From: Nocardioides sp. URHA0020
GTDB taxonomy: Bacteria > Actinomycetota > Actinomycetes > Propionibacteriales > Nocardioidaceae
Length of the DNA: 64,000 nt
Direction: 5' to 3'
Assembly (NCBI RefSeq): GCF_000620705.1
Contig: NZ_KK211170.1
Span: 62,001-126,000, forward strand
The notes under the pieces were generated by a model. That model worked only from the letters and a program-made list of their open reading frames with translations, made no database searches and was not told the DNA's origin. Of this stretch, positions 15,961 to 23,498 are shown piece after piece. The position numbers and the translations under genes were made by a program. Numbering within the stretch: the first letter of the stretch is position 1; the number at the start of each line of letters is the position of its first letter.

Positions 15961-16737
15961 ATGGATTGTGACTTTTCGGAATTCTCCTACGGTTACGCTG
16001 CCATTCGCGAGGCCGAAGCAGAACTGGCGACCATCTATCGAAGTGCGGCCGCGCCAGTGCTTCCGTCGTTGCTGCAAGAGGAGAAACTTGGCTGGGACGC
16101 CAAGTTGCAGTACGTCGAGTACTGCCTCTTCTTGCAATTCAAACGAGTGGAGTACGTCAGCCGACGGCATCCGGCGTCGCCGACCTGGTCCTACGTGGGC
16201 GGACCGCACTATCGGTTCTCGATCGACACCGATGGGCACCAGCACGCCGCCCTGGTCAGCCTCGAAAGCGCCCTTTCGACCGGCACTGACCCTGGCCACA
16301 TCTATTACGCGGCCCCCGGCTTTCACCGACAACATGAGTTCGACGCTGCTTACAGCTACGGCGGAGTGCTCGAGAACTCTCACTTGGTGTCTCCAACCGA
16401 ATTCCCAAGTTCCACCGGCAAGCATCACTTCGTCGCGGACCTAGCGGGTGGCCTCCAGGTTCTGTCGGAACCTCGCCGACCCGAGAGGATCGGCCAATGG
16501 GAGTCAATGCGCGAGCGCGCTCGGGTCAGGGCAACCGCTGCGTCGAATAGGCCGCGTAGGCGCGACATGACATTGGGTGGTCTGGAAGACGCTGTTCAGG
16601 AATCGATCAGCCGGCTCGGTCGCGACGTGCCTCGGACGATCGATGCTCCGATCACTCGCCGCCTTCAACGGTCAGCGGCTGCGCTGGGATGTGGGCTGAT
16701 ACTTCTCTTGGTTGATGATGAGGACGCGCTCGGCTGA
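15961..16737 (+). CDS. Hypothetical protein, 258 residues
   Basis: I do not recognise this family. The N-terminal 80 residues are helical and aromatic (FSEFSYGYAAIREAEAELAT, KLQYVEYCLFLQFKRVEYV). The middle looks beta-rich (HYRFSIDTDGHQHAALVSLE), followed by a basic stretch (SNRPRRRDM) and a hydrophobic C-terminal patch (ALGCGLILLLV). It starts at ATG 15961 after a purine-rich AGGAAGTGGAG about 20 bp upstream. It stands alone between the 14-bp repeat and the NERD gene, which it faces tail to tail. Location in the island suggests an accessory or defence role, but nothing in the sequence proves it. Confidence 0.55.
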   Translation: MDCDFSEFSYGYAAIREAEAELATIYRSAAAPVLPSLLQEEKLGWDAKLQYVEYCLFLQFKRVEYVSRRHPASPTWSYVGGPHYRFSIDTDGHQHAALVSLESALSTGTDPGHIYYAAPGFHRQHEFDAAYSYGGVLENSHLVSPTEFPSSTGKHHFVADLAGGLQVLSEPRRPERIGQWESMRERARVRATAASNRPRRRDMTLGGLEDAVQESISRLGRDVPRTIDAPITRRLQRSAAALGCGLILLLVDDEDALG

Positions 16738-16838
16738 ACTCGACGAATCTCGCCTCCGCAGTTGTCCACGATCCGCAACGGATCCTGAAGGTGACTGGCG
16801 GCGATGTGCAGCAAGTCGCTGACTCCTCAGCCGGCCCG

Positions 16839-17678
16839 TCACGCCGGCGGCAGCGCTGACGCCAACGTTCGGTGGAGATCGTCGAGGCGCGAAGCGAGCA
16901 GGCCGTCGGCGGCGAGGCGCGGGTAGAGTTTCTTGGGCCAGAGAACTTCGACGTCGCGGGTGGTGAAGGCGCCGCCGATGAGCGGCCATTCGGCCTCGAC
17001 GAAGCAGAGGACACCGGTGACGGGAATCGCATCACCGACGATGGCACGGACGACGTCGACCTGCTTGAGGACGCCGTCGACGAGCTTGGTCTGGTCGCGG
17101 GTGCCGACCAGGAGCTTCTCGACACGGGGCCGGAGGATGCCGCCTTCGACCTTGAGCGACGGCCGGCCCTTGTACTTCTTGGCGTCGATGACGTAGATGC
17201 CGGTCGGGGTGACGGCAAGGTGATCGATGTTGGCGCGGGTGCCCGGGATGCGGCGGTCATGGAGGACGCGCATCGTCTCGGAGGAGAGCTCGTTGAGCCG
17301 CTGGCCGAGGCGTTCCTCACCGAGCGCTCCAGTGTCCCACGCAGTCGTCGACTGTGGGTCGTCGGTGACCGCAAGGATGAGGCGGCCAAGTTTGGGGTGA
17401 TCCTCGCGGATGCGGGTCTCGCGCTTGGCCTGACGGCGTTCATACTCGCGGCGCGCGGAGGCGCCGGGGGTTCCCACGTCGATCGGCGCCGCGGTCTCGA
17501 CAGGCTCGACCAACGGAGTGGGCTCGACCGGCGGCGCCGGACTGGCGGGGGAGCAGTCGGGGCAGCGGACGGTCTTCGTCGAGCGCTCATAGATCGCCTC
17601 GGCTCGAGCAGCGAGCTCGGCTCCGCAGAGCCGGCAGACGCCTGCGTACCGGAGCTTCATCCGCTTCTCGCCAGCCAT
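16839..17678 (-). CDS. NERD-domain nuclease-related protein
   Basis: The N-terminus has a four-Cys zinc-ribbon-like motif (CRLCG and CPDCS). A Pro-rich linker follows, containing the REP-encoded peptide PLVEPVETA, then a coiled basic helix. The NERD core is GALGEERLGQRL, IDHLAVTPTGIYVIDAKKY (Asp and Asp-Ala-Lys as in restriction-type folds) and a strand ending in VTGVLCFVEAEWP. NERD proteins are thought to act on nucleic acids. Starts at 17687 (GTG), 17678 (ATG) and 17660 (ATG, best spaced site) are possible. It is the last gene before the rnpB flank, so it may belong either to the island or to the chromosome. Confidence 0.8.
   Translation of the reverse strand: MAGEKRMKLRYAGVCRLCGAELAARAEAIYERSTKTVRCPDCSPASPAPPVEPTPLVEPVETAAPIDVGTPGASARREYERRQAKRETRIREDHPKLGRLILAVTDDPQSTTAWDTGALGEERLGQRLNELSSETMRVLHDRRIPGTRANIDHLAVTPTGIYVIDAKKYKGRPSLKVEGGILRPRVEKLLVGTRDQTKLVDGVLKQVDVVRAIVGDAIPVTGVLCFVEAEWPLIGGAFTTRDVEVLWPKKLYPRLAADGLLASRLDDLHRTLASALPPA
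17493..17532. repeat. REP-like insert coding for LVEPVET within the NERD gene
   Basis: Contains GGTCTCGACAGGCTCGACCA followed by a short GGCTCGACCGGCGG arm. It differs by one base in its core from the copy at 8956-8994. Here it is in frame and encodes TPLVEPVETA in a flexible linker between the zinc ribbon and the NERD domain, so it is tolerated. Confidence 0.6.
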
Positions 17679-17701
17679 TTCGGACACGGCCGGACGCTAT
17701 A

Positions 17702-17837
17702 GGTGCGAACCCCTAGCCGGCAGCGATTCGAACACATCGTCCCGGTAGTTTAAGAAGCAAGATTATTTCTCTTGCGGACTATGTGCGGACTACAACCGTG
17801 TCGTGATCGCGTTTCCGCAGGTCAGACGGTGTTTTGG
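17702..17837. other. AT-richer junction downstream of rnpB; attachment-site candidate
   Basis: This gene-free stretch lies between the NERD start and the 3' end of rnpB. It has a perfect 6-bp hairpin (GCAAGA-7-TCTTGC, 17757-17775) and two 9-bp direct repeats TGCGGACTA (17773-17781 and 17784-17792). It marks the transition from accessory genes to conserved chromosome, so an integrase attachment site may lie here. No second copy of a core was found by eye. Confidence 0.3.
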
Positions 17838-18235
17838 GGACGGGCTGGCCTGTAGGCCGGGTTCTGTACGCCGAAGCGTGGCGACCATCCATCTACGACG
17901 ACCGTTGCCGGCCGCCTCCAGCGATCTACCCGCGCACTCGGGCGGGCAGCCCTCGAACGTGCGCGCATCCGGGGCCCGGAGGCTCCGAACTTCTTGATCT
18001 TGCTCCAGGTGGGGTTTGCCTAGCCGACCGGGTCACCCCGGTCGCTGGTGGTCTCTTACACCGCCGTTTCATCCTTACCGCCCACCGTCGAAACGGCGGG
18101 AGGCGGTCTGTTTTCTGTGGCACTGTCCCGCAGGTTGCCCCGGGTGGGCGTTACCCACCACCTTGCCCTGTGGAGCCCGGACCTTCCTCGGCATCGGTTC
18201 CCCGATGACGCGGTCGCCCGGCCAGCCCGTCCGCG
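17838..18235 (-). ncRNA. rnpB: RNase P RNA, bacterial type A
   Basis: The minus strand reads as bacterial RNase P RNA. The 5' end GGACGGGCTGG pairs with the 3' end CCAGCCCGTCC to form helix P1. Conserved blocks follow in order: GAGGAAGGTCCGGGCTCC, ACAGGGCAAGGTGGTGGGTA, ACGCCCACCCGGGG, GCGGGACAGTGCCACAGAAA, ACAGACCGCC, and near the end ACAGAACCCGGCCTACAGG. The RNA is the catalytic part of RNase P, which trims the 5' leader of tRNA precursors. Ends are set from P1 pairing and may be off by a few bases. Confidence 0.95.
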
Positions 18236-18283
18236 AGAGCAAGGATAGGGCAGGGAGCTGACCACGCGCGTTGTCCCAGGCTC

Positions 18284-19542
18284 CTATTGGCGTCGGGTGA
18301 AGGTGACCTTGCCGTTGTGGTGCTTTGCCATGGCGTACGTCGGGTCGTGTGCTCGGGCGTGGTGTCTCGGGCAGAGGAGCCCGGCGTTGTCGAGGTCGGA
18401 AGGACCGCCGTCGGCCCATCTGGTCCAGTGGTGGGCATGGCACATCCACGGTGGCCAGTCACAGCCGTCGGCGACGCACTACCGTCGCGCAGGGACAGGG
18501 CGGTGAGCTGGGCCTTGGTGAAGAACCGTCTGGATCGGCCGACGTCGAGGACCTGCGAGTCGGCGCCGAGGACGACCGGGATGATCTTCGCGGTGCACGC
18601 CAACCGGCGGGCCGCGGTCGCGGAGATCCGTTCTCCGGTGTCGAGGACCCCGGCCTTCTCGAGGCGGCCGAGGAGGGTGTCCAGGCCGATGGTCACCACG
18701 ATCGTCGCGTCCCGCCCGCCCACCTGCGGGAGATCCTTCGCGGAGATTCTCTCGATGAGCTCGCAGAACGCTCGGCCCATCCGCTCGGGTCCGGGTCTGC
18801 GTTCGACGCCGGGGCCGTGGGTGGCGGCGAGGTGCTTGGGTGCGGCGAGCGCGAGGAGCATCTTCTTCAGCTCGGCAGCCTGCAACGCGGGCAACGTGAA
18901 GCGTCCGTGGACCTTGCCGTGGCCGTCGTCGCTCATCGTGAGCCGGCACGCTTGGGCTGCTTTGGCTTCTTCTCGTTCGAGGAGGTCGGACTCGTGCTGG
19001 TCGGCCAAGTCCGGTGCGATGACCTCGAGGAGTCTGCGTCCGAGGATGGTAAGGCGCTTCGCGTCGTGCTCTTCCGCGGCGGTGACGAGGTGTTCCTCGG
19101 CCTTGATCAGCAGCTCTGGGTCGAGACCGTCCGGGAGTGCCTTGACCGAGCGGATGATCACGTCGGCCTGCTCCAGCCGCAGGTCGCCGCGGGCGAGCCC
19201 TGATCGGACCCGGTCGTAGATGGCGAGGTCGTAGCCGCGGCGCACGATCCGGTATGCCGCAGACCTGGTCTCTCGGGTCTGATGGGCGTACCAGCTCGAC
19301 GTGCTCGTGGCACCGACATCGGTGCCGACCTCGACCTCGTCGCCATGCGCGGCGACCCGGGTCTTGAGCTCCACGACTTGGGCTTCCAACTTCGTGAGCT
19401 CCAAGAGCGTGGTGGCTGCTTCCGGGGCGCTCATCGACCACACCGATGCGTCCACCAGAGCGTCAGCGATCCCGCGCATCTGCCCGGTCGCCAATGCCAC
19501 CTGGTGGCGGGGCGTGGTCATCGTGGTCATGGTTCTAGCCAA
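18284..19542 (-). pseudogene. DUF222/HNH endonuclease gene with a frameshift before the HNH domain
   Basis: Residues 1 to about 355 match the DUF222 (13E12-repeat) domain found before HNH nucleases in actinobacteria. In the starting frame the sequence then turns to nonsense and runs on into rnpB. One base away, the next frame gives a complete HNH domain: CVADGCDWPPWMCHAHHW, then GLLCPRHHARAHDP, ending TFTRRQ at 18284. The shift is a single missing base near 18,478, where a GGC codon seems to have lost one base (GGTAGTGC). The product would lack its nuclease domain unless the frame is rescued. These genes are multicopy in actinobacteria, so loss of one is tolerable. Confidence 0.85.
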
Positions 19543-19701
19543 GCACTGACCACCGACAGTGAGAGGCTCAGAACCCCTGTTTTTACAGGGTTCTGGGTCA
19601 CAAGGAGGTCACGATCCGAGGGACTCATCCACACCCGGGTCGACGCCCTGTGGAGGGGCTTCCAGCAGCTTTTCGTACTACGCGAAGGGCGTGTCTCTAG
19701 G

Positions 19702-20000
19702 TGGTGGTTTCGAGGCTCGGCGCTGGCGCGTCTCACACCTCAACCGCCGGTAGGCCGGCCGATGGCCGCAAGCCACGGCCCGCCGTACCCGCGTAGTCAG
19801 CTTGTCGGCGAAGGATCCGAACCCCACCCGCAGGGCGCACTCATTGCCGCTTCTGCGCTGCGGGGGTTTCGAGGCTCGGGCCTGGCGGCCCTCGCACGTC
19901 AACCACCGGGGGTTTCGAGGCTCGGGCCTGGCGGCCCTCGCACCTCAACCACCGGGGACCTCAGACCTCAACCACCGGGCCCTCGCACCTCAACCACCGG
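19702..20000. repeat. REP-like palindrome cluster A
   Basis: The unit is about 46 bp, starts GGGGTTTCGAGGCTCGGGCC and ends CGCACCTCAACCACCGG; the two halves can fold into an imperfect hairpin. Full copies lie at about 19702-19750 (diverged), 19863-19909 and 19910-19955, with half copies at 19957-19978 and 19980-20000. The cluster lies in the gene-free stretch 19543-20046, before the acetyltransferase. Otherwise I see nothing in that stretch. Confidence 0.85.
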
Positions 20001-20046
20001 CCCCGCACACGCTCGAGCAGCCGGTGGAGACCATTACGCTCGGGGG

Positions 20047-20592
20047 GTGGTGGAGGGGTATCGGATCCGGGGGTTGCAGGTCGGCGACGGGGCGGCGCTG
20101 GCGGCTGCGTACCGGCGCAACCGGGCGCACCTGGCGCCGTGGGACCCGAGCCGGCAGGAGAGCTTCTACACCGACGAGGTGCAGGAGCGCGAGGTCGAGC
20201 GGAACGTGGCGCTGGCCGAGGAGGGCAGGTCGTACACGTATCCCTTCTGGCGCGGCGACCAGGTCGTCGGGCGGATCGTGCTCTCGAACGTCGTCCGGGG
20301 ACCGCTGCAGTCGGGCACGATCGGCTACTGGGTCGACCGGGAGCACCAGGGGCGGGGCCTGGCACGGGCCGGCGTCGAGCACGTCGTCGTCGCGGCGACG
20401 GCGATGGGACTGCACCGCCTCGAGGCCGGGACGATGCTCGACAACGCCGCCTCGCAGGCGGTGCTGCGGCGGTGCGGGTTCCGGGAGTACGGCACCGCGG
20501 AGCGGATCCTCTTCATCCGGGGGGAGTGGCGCGACCACCTGCTCTTCCAACGGGTCCTGCACGACGACCCGCCCGGGAATCCCGGCCGCTGA
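20047..20592 (+). CDS. GNAT acetyltransferase, RimJ/RimL type
   Basis: This 181-residue protein has the GNAT fold: an N-terminal strand-helix region (YRIRGLQVGDGAALAAAYRR), the acetyl-CoA-binding loop HQGRGLARAGVEHVV and the C-terminal DNAASQAVLRRCGFREYGTA typical of the RimJ/RimL branch, which acetylates the N-terminus of ribosomal or other proteins. The start is the GTG at 20047, in a run GTGGTGGAG; a longer open frame upstream runs through the REP cluster and is not coding. The TPR gene follows after 17 bp, so they may share a transcript. Confidence 0.88.
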   Translation: MVEGYRIRGLQVGDGAALAAAYRRNRAHLAPWDPSRQESFYTDEVQEREVERNVALAEEGRSYTYPFWRGDQVVGRIVLSNVVRGPLQSGTIGYWVDREHQGRGLARAGVEHVVVAATAMGLHRLEAGTMLDNAASQAVLRRCGFREYGTAERILFIRGEWRDHLLFQRVLHDDPPGNPGR

Positions 20593-20609
20593 GCAGGCGT
20601 TAGAGGGAC

Positions 20610-21026
20610 ATGTACGACGACACGCTGCCCACGCCGCCGGTCGTGTTCCCGGGCCAGAAGGCGGCACCCGAGTCGGCCTACCGCACGGCGTACGACCTGC
20701 TCGCCCGCCGCGCGCCCCAGGAGGCGCTGGACGTCCTGGAGCCGGCGCTGGAGCTGGACCCCGACAACACCGGACTGCTCAGCCTGCGGGCCTGGGCCTA
20801 CTTCATCCGCGTGCAGCTCAAGCATGCCCAGGCGGACCTCGAGCGGCTCATCGCCGCCAACCCCACCGACGACTGGGCGCAGCACGCGCTCGGTCGCTGC
20901 CTCGAGCGCCAGAGCCGGTACGCCGAGGCGCTGCCGCACCTGCGCCTCGCGGCCGCGATGAGCGGCGACTGGGACTACGGGCTCGCCGTGATCCGGGTCG
21001 AGGAGCGGCTCAACGGGGCCCGCTGA
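20610..21026 (+). CDS. Tetratricopeptide-repeat protein
   Basis: This 138-residue soluble protein is made of about three TPR-like helical pairs. The clearest are RAPQEALDVLEPALELDPDN and DDWAQHALGRCLERQSRYAE followed by ALPHLRLAAA. TPR proteins bind other proteins; the partner is unknown. It follows the acetyltransferase closely and is followed by a strong hairpin at 21041-21080 that should end the transcript. Confidence 0.8.
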   Translation: MYDDTLPTPPVVFPGQKAAPESAYRTAYDLLARRAPQEALDVLEPALELDPDNTGLLSLRAWAYFIRVQLKHAQADLERLIAANPTDDWAQHALGRCLERQSRYAEALPHLRLAAAMSGDWDYGLAVIRVEERLNGAR

Positions 21027-21040
21027 GGCCCGTGGAGAGA

Positions 21041-21080
21041 TGCCCCGCCACCGGCCACATCCGGCCGGTGACGGGGCATC
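21041..21080 (+). terminator. Rho-independent-type terminator after the TPR gene
   Basis: ATGCCCCGCCACCGGCC and GGCCGGTGACGGGGCAT form a 17-bp stem with one mismatch around a loop of a few bases. A pyrimidine-rich CCGTTCTTCTTC follows. The T-run is weak, as is usual in actinobacteria. It lies between convergent genes and may end transcripts from both sides. Confidence 0.75.
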
Positions 21081-21130
21081 CGTTCTTCTTCCCCCAGGGA
21101 TGTCCCGAGATCACTCCTGGGGGGGGTGGG

Positions 21131-21505
21131 TCAGCTCGCGGTGGGCTGGGCCGCCTGGCAGGCCTCGAGGCGAGCCTGGGCCTTGGTCAGCCGCTGCTGC
21201 TGAGCGGTCTTGGCCTTCTTGACGTGGGTGCGCTTCTCCCGGGCGTGCGCCAGGACCTTCTTCGCGTGAGCGCGCTCGCTGGCGGTGTCGGCGACCTCGA
21301 CCTCGTGCTTGGCCTTCTTGACCTTGGCCTGCTGGCGCTGGAACACCGCGGTGACCTTGGCGAGCTGGACCTCGGCCTTGTCGACCTGCTTCTGCTGCTG
21401 GGCGCAGGGAGCCGGCTTGTCGGCCATGGCCGGGGCGGCGCTGACCGAGCCCAGGGCGAAGGCGATGCCGGCGACGGCGCCGGCGATACGAGTGGTGGTG
21501 CGCAT
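21131..21505 (-). CDS. Secreted Lys/Gln-rich coiled-coil protein
   Basis: This 124-residue protein has a clear signal peptide (MRTTTRIAGAVAGIAFALGS, cleavage near ApaMA-DK). The mature part is helical, rich in Lys, Gln, Ala and Val with heptad character (KVTAVFQRQQAKVKKAKHEV), and has two Cys. The ATG at 21505 is chosen for its ribosome binding site AAGGAG; an in-frame ATG upstream lacks one. No enzyme motif is visible. It may be a cell-wall-associated helical protein; function unknown. Confidence 0.75.
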   Translation of the reverse strand: MRTTTRIAGAVAGIAFALGSVSAAPAMADKPAPCAQQQKQVDKAEVQLAKVTAVFQRQQAKVKKAKHEVEVADTASERAHAKKVLAHAREKRTHVKKAKTAQQQRLTKAQARLEACQAAQPTAS

Positions 21506-21590
21506 GTGGTGCTCCTTGTCAGGGGGTGTCACGCGTGGGCGTTCACGGGTTCATGTCCCGGGACCCGCCGGCTGTTACATCGGCAGGCGA

Positions 21591-21845
21591 TCAGACCGCA
21601 GGCGGGCCGAGGTCGGTGCGGCGCTCGCTGACGTCCTGGGTGCCGTCGGCGCGGGTCGTCGTCGTCACGGCGCTGGTGCGCCGGCGGCTCGAAAGCGTGA
21701 CCGCGGTGATGACGACCACCAGGACGCCGGCGGCGGCCAGGATGTAGCCCACCAGGGTGAGGTCGACGCCTGCGATGGCGTCGGTGACTGCGAAGGCCAG
21801 GATCAGGCCGAGCGCGATGAGGAAGATGCCGAGGCCGTAGCCCAT
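21591..21845 (-). CDS. DUF6458-like small membrane protein
   Basis: This 84-residue protein has two membrane segments (GLGIFLIALGLILAFAV and VGYILAAAGVLVVVITAVTL), then a polar tail rich in Thr and Arg. The pattern and N-terminus match actinobacterial DUF6458 proteins as I know them. It is in the same direction as the small membrane protein and sigma factor gene upstream. Confidence 0.75.
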   Translation of the reverse strand: MGYGLGIFLIALGLILAFAVTDAIAGVDLTLVGYILAAAGVLVVVITAVTLSSRRRTSAVTTTTRADGTQDVSERRTDLGPPAV

Positions 21846-21906
21846 GTCGGTTCCTTTGGTTGGCCGCCGTCGTCGACGGCGGGTCGGGTGAGGCTGCGTC
21901 GGGGGT

Positions 21907-22035
21907 TCAGAAGACCAGCAGGGCGATGCCGACGACGGCGATCAGCAGCACGACGCTCGCGACGACGCGGGTGTTCGTGGTGCCCACGGCTGTGGGCCCG
22001 GCCAGGCGGTGACGAGGTCGATCCTGAGTCGTCAT
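21907..22035 (-). CDS. Very small membrane protein, 42 residues
   Basis: The ATG at 22035 is preceded by a purine-rich GGAAGGGG. The short polar start (MTTQDRPRHRLAGP) is followed by one strong membrane segment (VVASVVLLIAVVGIALLVF) at the very end. It lies between the sigma factor and the DUF6458 gene on the same strand. It may be a real small protein co-transcribed with them; function unknown. Confidence 0.5.
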   Translation of the reverse strand: MTTQDRPRHRLAGPTAVGTTNTRVVASVVLLIAVVGIALLVF

Positions 22036-22135
22036 CCGGTGAGCCCCTTCCCGCGTCCCCGAGACGCACGCGGCGTCGACGAGGCGGGCCACGATCTGCA
22101 GCCTCACTCAGACATGTCGCCAGCGGCGCGACGCG

Positions 22136-22690
22136 TTACAGGTCGGACTCGGAGAGGATCTTGCGCAGGCGCACCAGCGCCCGGTGGCGGGCGACCCGTA
22201 CGGCGGTCGGCTTCATGCCCAGGGCCCGCGCGGTCGACGCCACGTCGAGACCGACCACGTCGATGCAGGCCACCACCTCGGCCTCGCGACTGCTGAGGTG
22301 CGAGAGCAGCGCACGGGTCGCGTCCTGCTCGTCGACGAGGGCGATGTCGTCGCGGGCGAGGCCCCACATCTCGGCGGACGGCTCGACCTCCGTCGCGTCC
22401 GTCCGTCGGCGGCCCGCCTTGCGCTGGCTGTTGGCCGCCAGGTTGCGGGCGAGGGTGAACAACCACCCGGCGAAGTCGTCGTCACTGCCGACGAAGCCCC
22501 CCAGCTTCTCGGCCGCCAGCAGCCATGCGTCGGCGGCGAGGTCGTCGGCGGAGTCCACGGCGTCGCCCGGCGACAAGGACCGCAGCCACACCGTCAGGCG
22601 GCGGTGGTGGAGCGCATAGAGCTCCCGCCACGCCGCCTGGTCACCGGCACGGGCGGCGGACACAAGAGCATCGGAACGCCGCTTCGCCAC
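22136..22690 (-). CDS. ECF-type RNA polymerase sigma factor
   Basis: This 184-residue sigma-70-family protein has region 2 (WRELYALHHRRLTVWLRSL, then FAGWLFTLARNLAANSQRKA) and region 4 (LSHLSSREAEVVACIDVVGL, then VRVARHRALVRLRKIL). It directs RNA polymerase to a small regulon, usually for envelope or stress responses. It starts 64 bp from a divergent gene for a one-membrane-span protein with a KPTK-repeat tail, which could be its anti-sigma or sensor partner. No classical zinc anti-sigma motif (HxxxCxxC) is visible nearby. Confidence 0.88.
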   Translation of the reverse strand: MAKRRSDALVSAARAGDQAAWRELYALHHRRLTVWLRSLSPGDAVDSADDLAADAWLLAAEKLGGFVGSDDDFAGWLFTLARNLAANSQRKAGRRRTDATEVEPSAEMWGLARDDIALVDEQDATRALLSHLSSREAEVVACIDVVGLDVASTARALGMKPTAVRVARHRALVRLRKILSESDL

Positions 22691-22754
22691 CCCTCACCCT
22701 CTCGCTAGGTCGGGCGAGCGTAACCATTCGGACCTCCCGTGACATGTTTAGGTC

Positions 22755-23498
22755 GTGAGAGTCAGCCGGCGGTCGCTCAAGGATGTCGCGCGGTCGCTGC
22801 GCGCCGACACCAGCGAGCGCGCGGTCGACGACGCGTTCGTCGACCGGCTGGCGGCGGTGGCCGCCTCGGCGCCCGGCGCGGGAGCGCCGCGGGCCGGCAG
22901 ACGCCGCCGCCTGGCCGCCTCGGCCGCGGCCGCCTGCGCCCTCACCCTGGGCGGTGGCCTCGGCGTGGCGTACGGCGCGGGGATCGTCCAACCGCCCTGG
23001 TCGCCGGAGCCCACGCCGGTCGGCCCGCGCCCGACCGAGCCACCGCGTCCCAGCTCGTCGGAGCCGGGCGCCCCGGACCCCTCGACGTCCGGGACCGGCA
23101 CCTCGCGACCCGGGTCGTCACCCACCGGGACGCCGACGAAGGCCGCCACGCCGTCGACGTCCGGTGCGCCGGCCACGCCTGCCGACCCGACCGCGTCGGC
23201 GGGATCGACGGCGCCCGGCAACCCGACGAAGTCCGGCCACCCGACGAGACCGACCAAGCCGGCGAAGCCGACGAAGTCCGCCAAGCCCACGAAGCCGGCC
23301 AAGCCCACGAAGTCGGCCAAGCCCACGAAGCGGCCCAAGCCGACCAAGTCCGCGAAGCCCACGAAGCGGCCCAAGCCCACGCAGGCCGCGAAGCCCACGA
23401 AGTCGCCCAAGCCCACGAAGTCGCCGAAGTCGACCAAGACGCCCGATCCGACCACGTCCCCGGCACCGGCGGCGGAACGGCTCAGCCCAAGCGAGTGA
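22755..23498 (+). CDS. Membrane-anchored protein with KPTK repeats, divergent from ECF sigma
   Basis: This 247-residue protein begins at GTG 22755. Residues 1-60 are soluble and charged ([20 protein letters not shown]), then one membrane segment ([20 protein letters not shown]). A Pro/Ser/Thr-rich stretch follows, then about 75 residues of near-exact six-residue repeats such as KPTKSA and KPTKRP, and a short tail. The layout (cytoplasmic head, one span, long exported stalk) matches anti-sigma-like sensors or wall-spanning proteins. The Lys-rich stalk could bind anionic wall polymers. Its 3' end overlaps the convergent transglutaminase gene by 17 bp. Role inferred from layout and position. Confidence 0.7.
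   Translation: MRVSRRSLKDVARSLRADTSERAVDDAFVDRLAAVAASAPGAGAPRAGRRRRLAASAAAACALTLGGGLGVAYGAGIVQPPWSPEPTPVGPRPTEPPRPSSSEPGAPDPSTSGTGTSRPGSSPTGTPTKAATPSTSGAPATPADPTASAGSTAPGNPTKSGHPTRPTKPAKPTKSAKPTKPAKPTKSAKPTKRPKPTKSAKPTKRPKPTQAAKPTKSPKPTKSPKSTKTPDPTTSPAPAAERLSPSE

Noticed and set aside
17720..17760. tRNA gene or tRNA 3' end at the island boundary
   Set aside because: A T-loop-like TTCGAAT is present on the minus strand, but the T-stem pairs poorly and no acceptor, anticodon or D-arm could be built.
18151..18283. C-terminal part of the DUF222 protein extending into rnpB
   Set aside because: This is read-through in the wrong frame after the frameshift; the HNH domain and its stop at 18284 are in the neighbouring frame.
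21041..21080. Small regulatory RNA made from the strong hairpin
   Set aside because: No promoter is visible and the position right after a stop codon between convergent genes is better explained by a terminator.
23220..23450. Repeat array as a CRISPR or mobile repeat
   Set aside because: The 18-bp units encode KPTKxx in frame within one protein, so they are a coding repeat.
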